Source: Atrichornis clamosus (taxonomy: Eukaryota > Chordata > Aves > Passeriformes > Menuridae). From it: 64,000 nt of DNA. A program made the position numbers and the translations under genes. A model generated the notes under the pieces. The model made no database searches. It was given only the letters and a program-made list of their open reading frames with translations, and was not told where the DNA came from. The DNA is taken from assembly GCA_013400975.1 (NCBI GenBank), contig WBMZ01000208.1:62001-126000 (forward strand), written 5' to 3'. Shown piece after piece: positions 52,560-64,000 of this stretch (position 1 is its first letter; each line of letters opens with the position of its first letter).

Positions 52560-53308
52560 TGAGCAGCGACAAGTGGTGTCCCTCAGTGGTTGATTCCTAC
52601 TGAGGCTGATATTGTTCAATATCACATCTTTGCTGGTGACATGGACAGTGGGATCAAATGCACCCTCAGCAAATTTGCCAAGGGACACCAAGCTGTGTGG
52701 TGAAGCTGACATGCTGGAGTGAAGGAATGCCATCCAGAGGGACCTGGACAGACTTCAGAAATGGGTCCGTGTGTACCTCATGGAGTTCAACAAAGTGAAG
52801 TGCAAAGTCCTGCACCTGGGTTGTGGCAATCCCAGACATGCCTACAGGTTGGGCAGAGAAGTGATTGAGAGCAGCCCTGCGGCAAAAGGTTTGGGGGTGA
52901 TGGCTGATGAAAAGCTCAACAGGACCTGGCAGCGTGCACTTGCATGGCAGAAAGTAAACGAAATCCTGGGCTGCACCAAAAGCAGTGTGGCCAGCAAGTC
53001 AAAGGGGGTGATCTCACTCATCTCTGCTCTTGTGAGACCCTCAGGAACTGTAGTGATAGGACAAGGAGTAATGGGTACTGAAAGGGGAAATTCAGTTTAA
53101 CTACTAGAAAGAAATTATTTACTGTGAGGATCGTGAGATATTGGAACTGGTTGCCCAGCGAGGTTGTGGATGTCCCATCCCTGACAGTGTTCAAGGCCAG
53201 GTTGGACGAGGCTAGTCTAGTAGAAGGTGTGCTTGCCCATGACAGGGGAGGTTGGGACTCAGGAACCTCCCAGGATCACTGCGGCCTTTCAAAGACAATC
53301 TATAGTGG
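52560..53308 (+). mobile_element. CR1 LINE fragment with internal deletion
   Basis: The plus-strand frame at 52771-53037 reads [20 protein letters not shown] and then [20 protein letters not shown], typical of the CR1 reverse-transcriptase C terminus. After GTGAGACCCTCAG at about 53040 the sequence jumps directly to TGTAGTGATAGGACAAGG, skipping the part other CR1 copies have in between (CTGGAGTACTGCAT to AGGGCATG, roughly 200-300 bp). The FADD codons are damaged (AAATTTGCCAAGGGACACC at 52671). The 3' region with CCCAGGATCACTGCGGCC ends near 53308 without clear ATTCT repeats, so it represents a different 3'-end subfamily or a decayed terminus. Confidence 0.9.
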
Positions 53309-53327
53309 CCTTGCAATGACATAGTTC

Positions 53328-53690
53328 AGCAGCATCAGCACTGCAGGGTGTATCCCAATAAATCACATGGACTTGTGCATTTTCAGTTTGTTTGAGTGTT
53401 CCTTAACCTGATTCTTCTTCACTGAGAAGGAATATTCCTTGCTACAGACTTCCCTTCTGGCCTCAGGGATCTTCAGTTGTTGATGGCCAGTCGAATCAGT
53501 AAAGACAGAGGTGAAGTAGGCATTGAGTACCTCAGCCTTTTCTGGGTCCTTTGCCACCAGATACCCATTCTCACTCAGTGACAGACCGACAATCTCCCTT
53601 GTCTTCTTCTTTTGCTGCTGATGTATCTGTAGAAAACTTTCTTACTGCCCTTCATTCCCTTGGCAGATTAAACTGGCAGATATAGACTTT
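53328..53690 (-). mobile_element. CR1 LINE, N-terminal reverse-transcriptase fragment, minus strand
   Basis: Minus-strand translation gives AKDPEKAEVLNAYFTSVFTD (53555 downwards), the linker between the CR1 endonuclease and reverse-transcriptase domains. The sequence complementary to TTCTACAGATACATCAGCAG lies at about 53616-53636. The fragment has neither the CR1 3' end nor the 5' end. It abuts the plus-strand CR1 at 53308 with only about 20 bp between, so it is the remnant of a separate, older copy. Confidence 0.9.
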
Positions 53691-56600
53691 GGTTTTCCAG
53701 CATTGCTAAGTTTTTAATAAATGCTACCTGTTAAATAAGCAATTTTATTCCTCCTTTTGAAAGTAGGGGTTAGAAATTACTCTGCCAGAAGTGGACAGGA
53801 AGGGTATTAATGTCTTGACTCTCTGAGGGAACAGTCTTGGTAAACACCACTGCAAAATTTTAACTGTGTGAGAGATGATTTAAGTGTTAACAAAAATATG
53901 AAAATAATGGAGTTAGATTTCTTCTTAAGATAACACTGAAAATTTAATCCTAATTTTTTTTGCTGTTTTTACTTCAGTCACTTCAGCAGGAATTCTGAAA
54001 AATTTAATTTGTCTACATTTCAAAGCTAGTAATTCTTATGCAGTTGCTGTGTTGTTCAGTGCAAATCTATCCTGCATAATAAAATATGGTGCAGAGGCAA
54101 CTCACTTAGGTAGTTAAATATATTCAGGCAGCTGAACAATTCTCCAAAAGGGTGATGAAAAATATCCATAGCTACATGTGCCATTCAAGCTACTATCTCT
54201 GAATGATACTGTGATGACTAAACACTCATCTGGAATTAGGTTGAGTATCTTTATTAAAGAGATTATAAGTAAAGTACTTGTAGAGAGCTGGCTGCTTGAT
54301 CCAAGGTATTACTTTGCATCTAGGCAGTGAATAAATAGGTTTTTCTATTTATTTGTCTAATATATCAAGTGTCTAGACTTTTTCTTTGTAAACACTTCAA
54401 CTTCTCAGGCAACTATATTTTGCCCTCTTGACTTGACCATTGCACATTCTTTTCTAATTCTGAACTTGATTTACTTTGCTGCTGAAAAGATAATTTTCTC
54501 CATATGCCACCGCTGAAAAATAAATCCAAAGCCCAAAATGGTGCGTCCCTCTCCACATACACTTCCCACTGTAAAATAAAAGCTATTTATCGTTAAAACC
54601 TTCTCCAGCCTGGTGCTGCTCCAGCTATTGTCTTTTGTAGATGCAGTTGAATCATTGCTCTCATCCTTCCTGCATCTGTGATGCTACTTCTTATTGATCT
54701 CTAATTCAATGTACTGTTATCAGTGGCTTATTTTCCTGGGAAGTTCTGATGTCTTCGGGAAGAATCTGTCCTAGGACTACTCCCACTCACTACCTCAAGG
54801 AATTACTTATTCAGTGATTTGCATTAATGTTTTTATGATACCAATCTGAAAGATCAGTGAACTTTTGAAGCACAGCGTCAAAAACTAAATAATATAATCT
54901 GGAGAATGTATAAAATCAACAAAATGACATCTGCTAAGTGTGAATAGAAAGCACTGGCCTTAAGTTAGAGGAAAATCAAATACATCTCTAATGCAGGGAA
55001 TAACTGCTTCTGTAAGACTTCAAGGAGTGTAGGAATACGAGTCATCAGCATGAGGTGTCACTGTGTGCATTGTGCAAATGTCACCAGGGCTGTATTAACA
55101 GAACAGTTTTATTGAACATGCCAGCTTGTTTCTCTCTTCAGAAGGTGTTCGCTTGCTCACTCAGCTGGTATTTTTCATCTCTTATACTGCATAAATTGCC
55201 CAGAAGACATTTATGAACTGAGTACTGAAGCTTTTAGCCATTGCAATGGCAAAGGCAATGGCAAAGATGGATGCAGACTACATAGGTCACTGTCTTTTTG
55301 TCCCAGGATCCCATACAACATGCCTTCTGACACCGCACTTCTAGAAGACCTCTTATTCCAGGACTAAGCTTTTTAAGGATTCTCAGCTCCCAGATCTGGC
55401 TGTGTGCTGTGTCTGTGTACCCAGAACAGACCAGGACAGAACTGGTTGTTTACATGATCTTCCCCAGCATCTTGGCTTCCTTGAAAAGGCCTAGTGGGGT
55501 ATGCAGTGGGGGGAGCCGTGGCACACCCCAGTGTCGGACTGCAGTGCACACTGCACAAGACACCAACAGTCACATTGTCTTTCCTCAAAATATCTTGTGA
55601 ATGGGCCTTAATAAAATGAAGTTCTGGGATGAAATAAAAGTATGTAGGGAAAGCTGTAAGGTGTCAGACTTGAGGTCTCTACCCAATGACTAGGGAAGAG
55701 CATATGGAACAAGTCCTGAAGAACAGTTACAACCCAGTAACAAATTTCAAAGCATATCACTCAGGAGGATGAAAAGTAGAAAAATTATATGAGTTTTGTA
55801 GTAATAAGAAGATCTTCAACAAGCACAAAAAAAGAAAAAAGATCTCCTTTAAAGATCTCACCTGCTGGATTTTAGGGTACCCATTTCTGTCTGTAAATAG
55901 ACTAATACTTTGCAGTAGTTCCACACATTTATCGTCCATTTGCTTTAGTAGAACTAAGCATTCTACTGAAAAAAGTGTACCCTCTAGATGAGGATTGTTT
56001 TTTTTCCCTTTCATCTCTTCACTCTGTATTCTTCAGTTCAGAATTCCCCAGGGAGATGAGCCAGCAATATTTATCCTTCAGCAGGTTCCTCACATGAATC
56101 TATGAGTTTCTGCACAAGGTTTTTCCAGAGTCTAGAATAAGCACTTTCCTTAAAGTTCTAAAATAGATATAACCTAGTCTTTCCTTTAGAGCTCCCAGAT
56201 TTCTCAAGAAATGTACTGATCATAGAGGTGAAAAAGCATTAAATATAGAAAAGAATATACTGAATTTATTGCCTCTCTCATAGTGACAGAAACTTATTAC
56301 GTAAACTCAGAGTAAATTCAGTGGACACTAGCAAAGAAACACTGTATTTACCAAAAAAGGATATTGTTTAAAATATTTAAATATATATAAATAAGAAGCT
56401 AGACAAAACATAAAGCACATTATTTTTTCTCACCATCTCAGTATCTGGAACTCTGTGGAAAACTTACTGCAATTCTCTAGCTTGAACTCCAGAAGAGATT
56501 AAAGTGCAACTCTGTATAAAGAATACACACTCTAATCCTAAATTTTAAGTTTCTTTGCCTCTGTAGGGATTGTATTAGAGCCAAACCACCAGCCTTATTG

Positions 56601-57269
56601 TTACGAACAGTCTGTGCATGTAGAAGACATTCTAAGACAATTAGCAAAAGAGAGTTTTACAACATGAATGTTTAATGCTCCTGATGAAACTGATAACTGA
56701 TCTCTGGTGCCACTACTGTAGGCTGTGTTTCCCCGCTGTTGTTGATCTTTCAGGATTTTTAGCTCTAGAAGTTTTGAAGTTCTAGAATTCTCACTATCAG
56801 ACATACTGTCACAGGCCAGGTCATAGTCTAAGCACAAATACCAAATTATACCTATAAATGAAGCTATTTCCTTCATCATCACCTAAAATGTAAATGATTA
56901 AGTCCATTCCTGGTGTAACCTTGGTGAAGGATGCACTGGTGCTGCAGTGCAGCAGTAGATACTTGATGCTTTTTTGCAATGCAGTATAGTCAGCAAAACG
57001 GGCAGAAATATGTCCAAACTCCTGGACAGTGTTTGTTTGAACTGGACCAGGGAAGCCCTCGGTATCTTATTAATATGGTAGCTCATTGCTGTCTTTCAAA
57101 GCACATAAAAACACTGGTATAGAGGAAGGGAGAGGGTATCCTTCAGCACAATGAAGAGAGGAAATCAGAGACTGTACATACAATGATTATTTTAAGTGTC
57201 CCACCCAGACTGACTAAAGAAAGGAGCTTCTTTGTCCCCCATATTACTCTGTGCTCTCAAGAGAATTTG
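53691..57269. other. Unique AT-rich DNA, no gene seen
   Basis: The longest frame is 93 codons (minus, 56601-56882) and shows no domain. A short direct repeat GGCAAAGGCAATGGCAAAG lies at 55248-55266. No repeat family or RNA gene was recognised. Confidence 0.55.
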
Positions 57270-57490
57270 TAGAATCCTAGAATAGTTTGGGTAGGAAGGG
57301 ATCTTTAAGGGTCACCTAGTCCACCCGCCCTGCAATGAACAGGGACACCTCCAGCTAGATCAGGTTTCTTAGAGACCTGACCAACCTGACCTAGAGTGTT
57401 CCCTGGGATGGGGCATTCACCACCTCTCTGGATAACCTGTTCCACTGTTTTACGACCATAGCTGTAAAAGACTTCTTTCTTATATCTAAC
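57270..57490 (-). mobile_element. CR1 LINE 3' end, minus strand
   Basis: The plus strand starts TAGAATCCTAGAATAGTTTG, the complement of the CR1 3' terminus, and continues with GGGATCTTTAAGGGTCACC, CCAGCTAGATCAGGTT and the GATAACCTGTTCCA region. Truncated after about 220 bp. It belongs to a subfamily with GGTCACCTAGTCCACC, unlike the copies at 4.1 and 16.0 kb. Confidence 0.9.
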
Positions 57491-60400
57491 AATATTGTGT
57501 CTGATATCATGATGACTGAATCTCTGTGGAGACCATATCTGCCATCAAAGAGGACAAAGAGGATGCTTTTTTGGAGTCATGCCAGCTAGAGCAAAAGCTG
57601 CCTCAGTCTTTCTCAGAGAGGAAAGAGATATTATTAAACTTTACACATTGAAATAAATGGTCAATAAAAATTCATTGAAGTACTGTTTTTACTAACTATT
57701 TACAATGTAAAAGGCTTGGTGTTAAATCATACATTAAAATAAAGCTTGCACAGAGTTCTCATTTGTTATGGCAAATTTTGTGACAGATGGAAAAACATTT
57801 CATCAGAGATTGCATTAATGCAATGTGTATTTTTCCAGCGACACTTTGCTTGTATGCTTACTTGATGGATGGAAGACATTTATTTACAGATGATGCATAA
57901 ATACCCAGCTATCAACATATCTAACTGCCTTTAACATGTCAAAATACAATTATATTTTTTCATATGTATTTCCACTGCAATACAAGCAGAATTTTCCACA
58001 GACCCCACAGACATAGTAAAAGGCCTATAATAAACACATAACCCCTCGTTTTACTATTCTTTGGTGCTGTGGTGGTGCAAAAAAAAAAAAATAGTGGCAT
58101 TAGGAGCAAGAAGACAGTACTTTCAATGCCTTCGTCAAACACCTCTCACAACTGATATCCACAGGGTATTAATTACTTAAATCCATGATCCGCATGACTT
58201 CAAAGTTCATAACCAGACACTCAAACTGCACCTAGGAAAAAGAAAAAGGACTTTGTCTGCCAAGCACACAGTACCAGCTCACACAGTAATGGTGAGGAAT
58301 GCCACAGGATTGCTGCATCACCCCCACCTGGCCAATGCACACTTCTGGGCAGCTCTGAGGGTTGCTGTAGACAAAAATTACTGTACTGGCTTAATGTAAT
58401 ATAGATCCGTAGACCAAACCAATATAATTCTTCCCTTGACCTGGTAACTTGTGCATTGAATTTAAGGAAAGAAAGATCTTGGTAGGAAATAGGAAAGTGT
58501 TCTCCTAATCAATTAAGATGTGTGTTCATCAAAAACACCAGGGAACTCAGCTGTATCCTTGGGGAGGGAATTCAAGTATTGAATTTTGGGTGACATTTTT
58601 AAATGACAGGCACAACAACTTACAGATCCTGTAGTCTCTTATTTACATAAATAATTGGTATTTAATTAATAATTTACTGAGAACACTGATCTTGCCTGAA
58701 TACAGTCACATGTATGCCTCCAATATTTTTAAACAGCTGGAAAACAAGGAGAAGCACTGCTCCTGGCTGAAAAATATGAGCTATTTCTGTCTGAGGTTTG
58801 AGGTATCACAGCTATCAACATGAACTGTGGTGAATCTGTGGACAGTGTAGCCCCATCTATTCCCCTTTCCTGGACCTCTGTTGTCTTGCAGGGGACATGA
58901 AAGGAAAATTGATAAGGCATGCCGTATCCAAGTACGCAGAGAGGGTGGCAAGGGGCAGCTGAGGAGTGGCATCAGGTATGGATGCATGTCTGTGAAACAG
59001 GCTGGGGTTACACTCAAAGGTGGCACATGTGTCCATGTGCATCACTTACTGTGCACACCCTCATCAGCTGTCATGGCAGATGACATGGGGCACCAGCTGA
59101 TGACTGATTTTTCCAGTTCAGACCACGACTCCCTCCTCCTCTTGACCAATAGAAAGATAGATTTAAGTCAAAGTGGACGTCCTTCTGAAACGTCAATTAT
59201 GTCTTCCCTATTATTATGTGAATACAAGATTTTTCTGAGCTACCTCTGAAAAAAAAATTATGTTATTTCATATGGAAAAAGAAGTAATAGAAAATCACTG
59301 ATTAGAGAAGCTGAAACATGTACAACCACAGCATCTTCTTAGTTTTCCAGGAGTGTTCTCTAATGTCCAGGTTTCTATGTTTCGTGCCATGTTGCTTATA
59401 CATCTGAAGCCTTGAGGTTTCTTCTTTTCCACAAAGAGGCAAATATTATAACTCCCACAAGGGAGTATAATTTGTCTTTGTTAGATTTGTACCTTCCTTC
59501 TTCATACCAAGTATTTCTTCTATTGCCCAAATTTCAAGACTCTTCTCATCTACCTTTTCTCTTGAGTCAACTCGTTGTTAAGTTATATACACTTGTTGCT
59601 TTTAATCTTTCTTTTGGTTTAATTCTCTTGGCGTTTGGTGAGAGTAAGTGTTTGGACAAATGGGCTAGAAGACATTTTTCACTGAGCTCTGGTTTGGTTG
59701 TCTTCTGTTTTTAATGTTCAGGGGAGGTGATTACCTACTGCAAACTAACTTGGCTTCTGAAATGAATGCCATTACCTAGTTATAAAGCCAAATAGTCAGC
59801 ACAATATATGTTTTAGAAGAGTAACACAGGAAACACAAATAAATATGGTAAGGTACCCCAGGTCTGTAGTACTTATTCCTGGATTTTGCCCACCAGCCAT
59901 CCTTCCTGTTGGTTTCACGAAATTATGTAAGAAATTATTTATTAATTGCTGAAAGGTACAGGCAGGTATGGGCCCTCTAACATTCCCGCACTAGTGGATT
60001 ATAGGAAAAAGTGCTCATGTGCTTTCCCTAAACTTTCTCTCCCACTGCCACTGACCACGGCAGTGTCCCAATGGTAGATGTGCCACTGCAGTGAGTTGAG
60101 AGGGGATTTCTTATGTTCTTAAATGTGAGACACCTGTTCCTGTCAAATGTGGTTGAAGTTGCCTGACAGCCTTAGAAGTTCTGGCGACTGTGGGAGAACT
60201 AATAGGAAGAGGGAATGTAAGAGCTTCTTTTCCTTAGAAACCAGGCAAAAATATTCCAGCCCATATCTCTTTATGAATTATTTCTGTAAAGATTGCCCTC
60301 TACATGCTTTAAATATCTGAGCTACAATAGTAGCAAACTAGCAGTGTATAGGCTTTTCATAAGCATTCTGATATTATGTCTTGATTTGCTTGATAAACAC

Positions 60401-61964
60401 AAGAAAGCAAGAAGGTACAGATAAATATTTCAACTATTTTTTACCTGTCTAAATCTAAACAGTGCATTTCTCTATGCAGCAAGCCAGCTGTGGCTGCCAT
60501 GAAGGCAGAGCACAATTCGCAGCTGCTCGGCTCTCCCTCCAGGTCACCACGTCTTTACAAGAAAAGCAACATTGAAAGGGGTCACCTGTGAGGCTGCATC
60601 TCCCAGCAGACCTTTCATGCACACCATCACTTGTGGCCAGAAATTGTTACAGTCCTCACAGTGCATCAATCCTGTAGTGCATAGATTCTCCCCATGAGGC
60701 AATACCAGAGCATTTATTACTTTAATCCTGAAAGGAATATCGCTGCTGCAAGAAGACCATGGGAAGTAATTGGCTTTTAACCAGAAAGCATGTGCAACCT
60801 CCTTCTACAGCTTGTGATGTCTCTGTGGAGGTATGCTATGCTTCTAATTAAACCTCAGGATTCCTTTGTTTTTATTTTCTTTTGCTGACATGACATGAAC
60901 AAGCTTTGTGGTTTACGGTAGGGACTGGAATTTTCATAATATCTTCTTCCAGACTCTTGAGAGACTTAGCTCAGATCAGTCAGAGAATCTGTCCAATACA
61001 ACGAGGTTATCACTGAAAAATCCAGACCCTTATTAATTAACTAGCTTTAGTGGAGTTTCTTCTTTTTACTCTTATGACTTTAGGACTTCATATGAAATGC
61101 AGTAGTAGAAATATAACCAGATCAGAATTCTATTGGTCTAGTTTAGGTCTGTATCCTCTTTCTTATTTTAAAAAATGCTGAACATTCAATATTACAACAA
61201 TGCTTGGAGACTGAGTGATTCTACAAGCTAAAAGCTGGCAAGTAGGTAATACTAATTTTGAAAGAGAAAACAGCTGTATGGAGTGGTGAAAGGGAGACCC
61301 TGGGTAAAACTGATAAAAAAACCAACACTGAAAAGTGATTAGTCTCTGCTGAAAATTTATAATGATCATCCTTGTATTTTTTTTGAGTCCAAAGTTATCA
61401 CTGGTTTAAGAAATAGCTCTTTGGAATGTGTTTCAGAAGCATTCGTAGTCAGTGTAATATCAAGCCCTCAGAGCAGAGGAAGGACAGCCAGTAGCTCAAC
61501 CCATAATTAGTGCTGGCTGGTGCCCTTATGAGCTGAGTAGCTCAGATTCTCATGTGCTATCCTTTGACTTTTCACTACATTCAAATGCCACTTCATTAAC
61601 AGCAGAGATTTGTCCTTGTTTACAGGGCCATTGAAGCTTATGCTTTCCAGGAATATTCATGTTTACAAAGTCCAAATTTATTTGGTACAAAACATAGCAA
61701 TAATAGAAATTAAGAGGTTTCATTGGTCAGAATAATCAGGGACAGCCCTCTGCTTTCAAATATCTGTAGATTAAGATTAGATCTCTGTTTTAGAAGATAT
61801 GTTGTATCTTAAATTGAATGCAAAGATCTGAGAGAATATATTAGCGTGTGAGGTTCTGCAGTTTGAGCTTTATACCTGGGCAGACTAGTCGTCCCTAATA
61901 ACATTTCTGGATTGATGCAAAATTCTGGTTTAATTTAAACAAATGCTTTCTTGTAAATCCATAT
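57491..61964. other. Unique DNA, no gene recognised
   Basis: A 13-A tract lies at 58079-58091. At 58892-58975 on the plus strand an acceptor-like TTGTCTTGCAG and a donor-like CAG|GTATGG bound an 84-bp segment open in one frame, described as a low-confidence finding. The patch at 60480-60800 is less AT-rich but has no recognisable gene. Confidence 0.5.
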
Positions 61965-62022
61965 GGAATCATAGAATATCCTGAGCTGGAAGGGACCTAC
62001 AGGGATCATGAAGTCCAGCTCC
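61965..62022 (-). mobile_element. Very short CR1 3' end, minus strand
   Basis: GGAATCATAGAATATCCTGA followed by GCTGGAAGGGACCTACAGGG is the complement of the last 55-60 bp of CR1, of the same 3' subfamily as the copy at 17.1 kb. It is truncated almost at once on the 5' side. Confidence 0.85.
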
Positions 62023-64000
62023 TATTTTGGTCCAGCTAGATATAAATGCATGCAGTAGGCAGTTTGCCTGAGGGACTGGGGTTTCAAATGAGTATATGAA
62101 GTTTTTTTCTTCTTCATCTTTGTGTTTCAATGTACAGCCTGTCACTGTAAAATTAGCATTAAATTTTATATTTTAAATGCGAGTATTCCACACTAATCTG
62201 GTCACTGAAATAGTTTAACAATCACAAAAGGAATTTTAGGCATTAAGATTTAAATATATAACATGCATATTAAATCTTTATGATTTCTGTCTAAATTTTA
62301 AACTGGTCTTAAACCAGGATGAAGAGCATTTATTTATTTATTTAAAATAGGTTTTTTTAAATGGTGTAATTATCACATTAAAGGCACTTGTATTTAATAT
62401 TTAAAGAAAATCATTAATATTTAAATACAGAAATGTATTTCCTGACATAAGGAAAAAAGATCGAATTACACTAAAACAAACTAAAATTAAAAAGAGACCA
62501 CATAAATCAATGAGTAACCTCTATTACAAATAGCCCACCATTGCTAAAAAAATATTTAAAGATTAAACCCATTAAAATTATGTTATATGCAAATTAACTT
62601 GTTAATTATGAAATTCTTACTAATAATTGTTGAACGTTGAATATTTTGTAACTCTCAACTTTGTATTGGCTGTGGTTACTCCTTCCCAGATTGAAAACCT
62701 ACAGAACATATCACTTGGAAAGCAAGTGATTTGGCAGCAGCAGTAACACACAGAAATGCTTTCTTAAATTTCTCATTTTATTTTGATTTTCAAAGAAAAA
62801 GTTCTTCGAAAAGAAAAGTTGGCTTTCTGGCATGCATACTTTGATTTGATCCCTTTTCTACTGTTGTTTCTGTTTCTAGTTGTTAGGAGAGCCAAATTCT
62901 TTTCAATCTGCAGAACTCGAGCTAGAAACTGTAAGGAGAATATTTGTCATGAGAAAGCCAACATGCTGTCCTTTCTTTCATTCCCTCATTGGTAGATATT
63001 TTCTGAAGAATAGGACCATCTTTTTTATGTCTTACAGATGCTGAGCAGACCAGCCAAAACACACAGGACAGAAAAAAATCTAACTAATAGACTTTAAAAA
63101 AATTCATATATATGAATGAAGTCACAATATTCTGGAAGTTTTTTGTTGACTTCAAACAAATTTGACAAACCTTGCCAATGGCTGGGTATGAATTACGGCA
63201 CCTTTATTACACAATTTGTCCTTATTTGTTCTCAAATTTCTTGGAACATTTCAGTACAATTATGTTTCAGTTCACAGCACAATGCACAGGGTTTGGACAT
63301 TCGTAAATTCTCCTTTTCTCATGTCGCTCCTATTGTGGCACCAAAGCTTGGAATTATTCCTACTGAAATTAGGGAAAAATCCCCATGGCTGAAGACTGCG
63401 GAGAGCACAGCATTATAGAAGCAAAGTCCTGCTTTTGGAATCATCGTGCTGCTCTGGTGGAACCCAGAAGAGTGTCCTGGGCTCTGGCAGGTGCAGGTAT
63501 TGGTGGAGAGGGCTGGAGCTGTTTCAGGCTGGCTCCCAGCAGTCCCTCTCTCCTCTACAGGCCCGGGCTCTCACGCCAGACCCCAGCCTGGCCACCCTGG
63601 CAGGGCTACGTGGCTGTGCATGGGGTTCAGCTCACCTCTGATAGTGCAAAGCTGCTGGAGATGTAGGGTGTGGGGTCTCTTTCTCACCACCTTCAGGTCA
63701 ATGAGTAAAGATCCTGCCAACATAAAACTTCCTCAATTTTATTTATGAATGGTGTCCCCTGGACCATAGTGCAATATTCTCTAATGTGTAAGGAAACAAC
63801 TTCTCATTGCTTACTGATCAGGAGAATGCAGTGTACTCAACCACTGTATGTGAGCTGATATCTATTCCAAATCATCAGCCATGAAGAAGAGGATGGGAAA
63901 TAAAACATATTTTTCTCCCAAGGAGAGAGGAAATATGATTTCAGGATGAAAAGAAAATAGCAACACATATATTATTAATAAGAACAACAGAGTTAACATA
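62023..64000. other. Unique DNA: AT-rich block, then a GC-richer patch
   Basis: 62141-62660 is strongly AT-rich, with repeated TTTAAATAT and TATTTAAA words and a TTTATTTATTTATTT run at about 62330-62344. 63410-63700 is GC-richer and carries three overlapping plus frames (68-100 codons), with an acceptor-like pyrimidine run ending CTCTACAG near 63560. None of the frames resembles a known protein. Confidence 0.5.

Noticed and set aside
63385..63748. Three overlapping plus frames of 68-100 codons in a GC-richer patch
   Set aside because: Overlapping frames over the same bases, no domain, no downstream donor and no conserved motif. Composition explains the lack of stops.
1..64000. CRISPR arrays, tRNA/rRNA genes, bacterial-type operons
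   Set aside because: No regularly spaced repeats, no cloverleaf-like sequence noticed and no operon-like gene packing. The window is bird nuclear DNA.

Overview
The window reads as bird nuclear DNA, either intergenic or deep-intronic. The main evidence is at least nine fragments of the CR1 non-LTR retrotransposon. Most are 5'-truncated copies that keep the 3' end, with the terminal repeat of the ATTCTATG type typical of bird and reptile CR1. There is also a solo LTR of a family I recognise as common in birds (TG...CA ends, ATTAAA near the U3/R region, a 5-bp imperfect target duplication). CR1 plus this LTR suggests a neognath bird, probably Neoaves; the clade is an inference. Nothing looks bacterial: the ORFs are short and scattered, with no operon structure and no ribosome-binding sites.

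Layout. 1-4 kb: AT-rich unique sequence with a solo LTR at 1895-2439. 4.1-4.9 kb: minus-strand CR1. 4.9-16 kb: unique AT-rich DNA without a recognisable gene. 16.0-18.0 kb: two minus-strand CR1 copies. 18-34 kb: unique DNA with only a small tandem duplication at 22.5 kb. 34.2-36.0 kb: three candidate minus-strand exons with consensus-like splice sites and compatible phases. An assembly gap (35440-35744) lies between two of them and its flanks are near-identical duplicates. 37.5-39.0 kb: a more GC-rich patch, then a 247-bp TG...CA element and a 21-A tract. 40.3-42.0 kb: a plus-strand CR1 with a second CR1 3' end inserted into it. 49.3-50.3 and 52.6-53.3 kb: plus-strand CR1 copies, the last abutting an unrelated minus-strand CR1 reverse-transcriptase fragment (53.3-53.7 kb). 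57.3 and 62.0 kb: short minus-strand CR1 3' ends. The rest is unique, AT-rich DNA.

No gene could be named with confidence. The best coding candidate is a hypothetical three-exon minus-strand model of about 108 codons with a hydrophobic, signal-peptide-like N terminus and a Lys/Arg-rich C terminus. It matches no family I know and could be chance. All CR1 copies are inactivated by truncation, deletion or frameshift. I found no CRISPR array, tRNA, rRNA, operon or new defence-type system.
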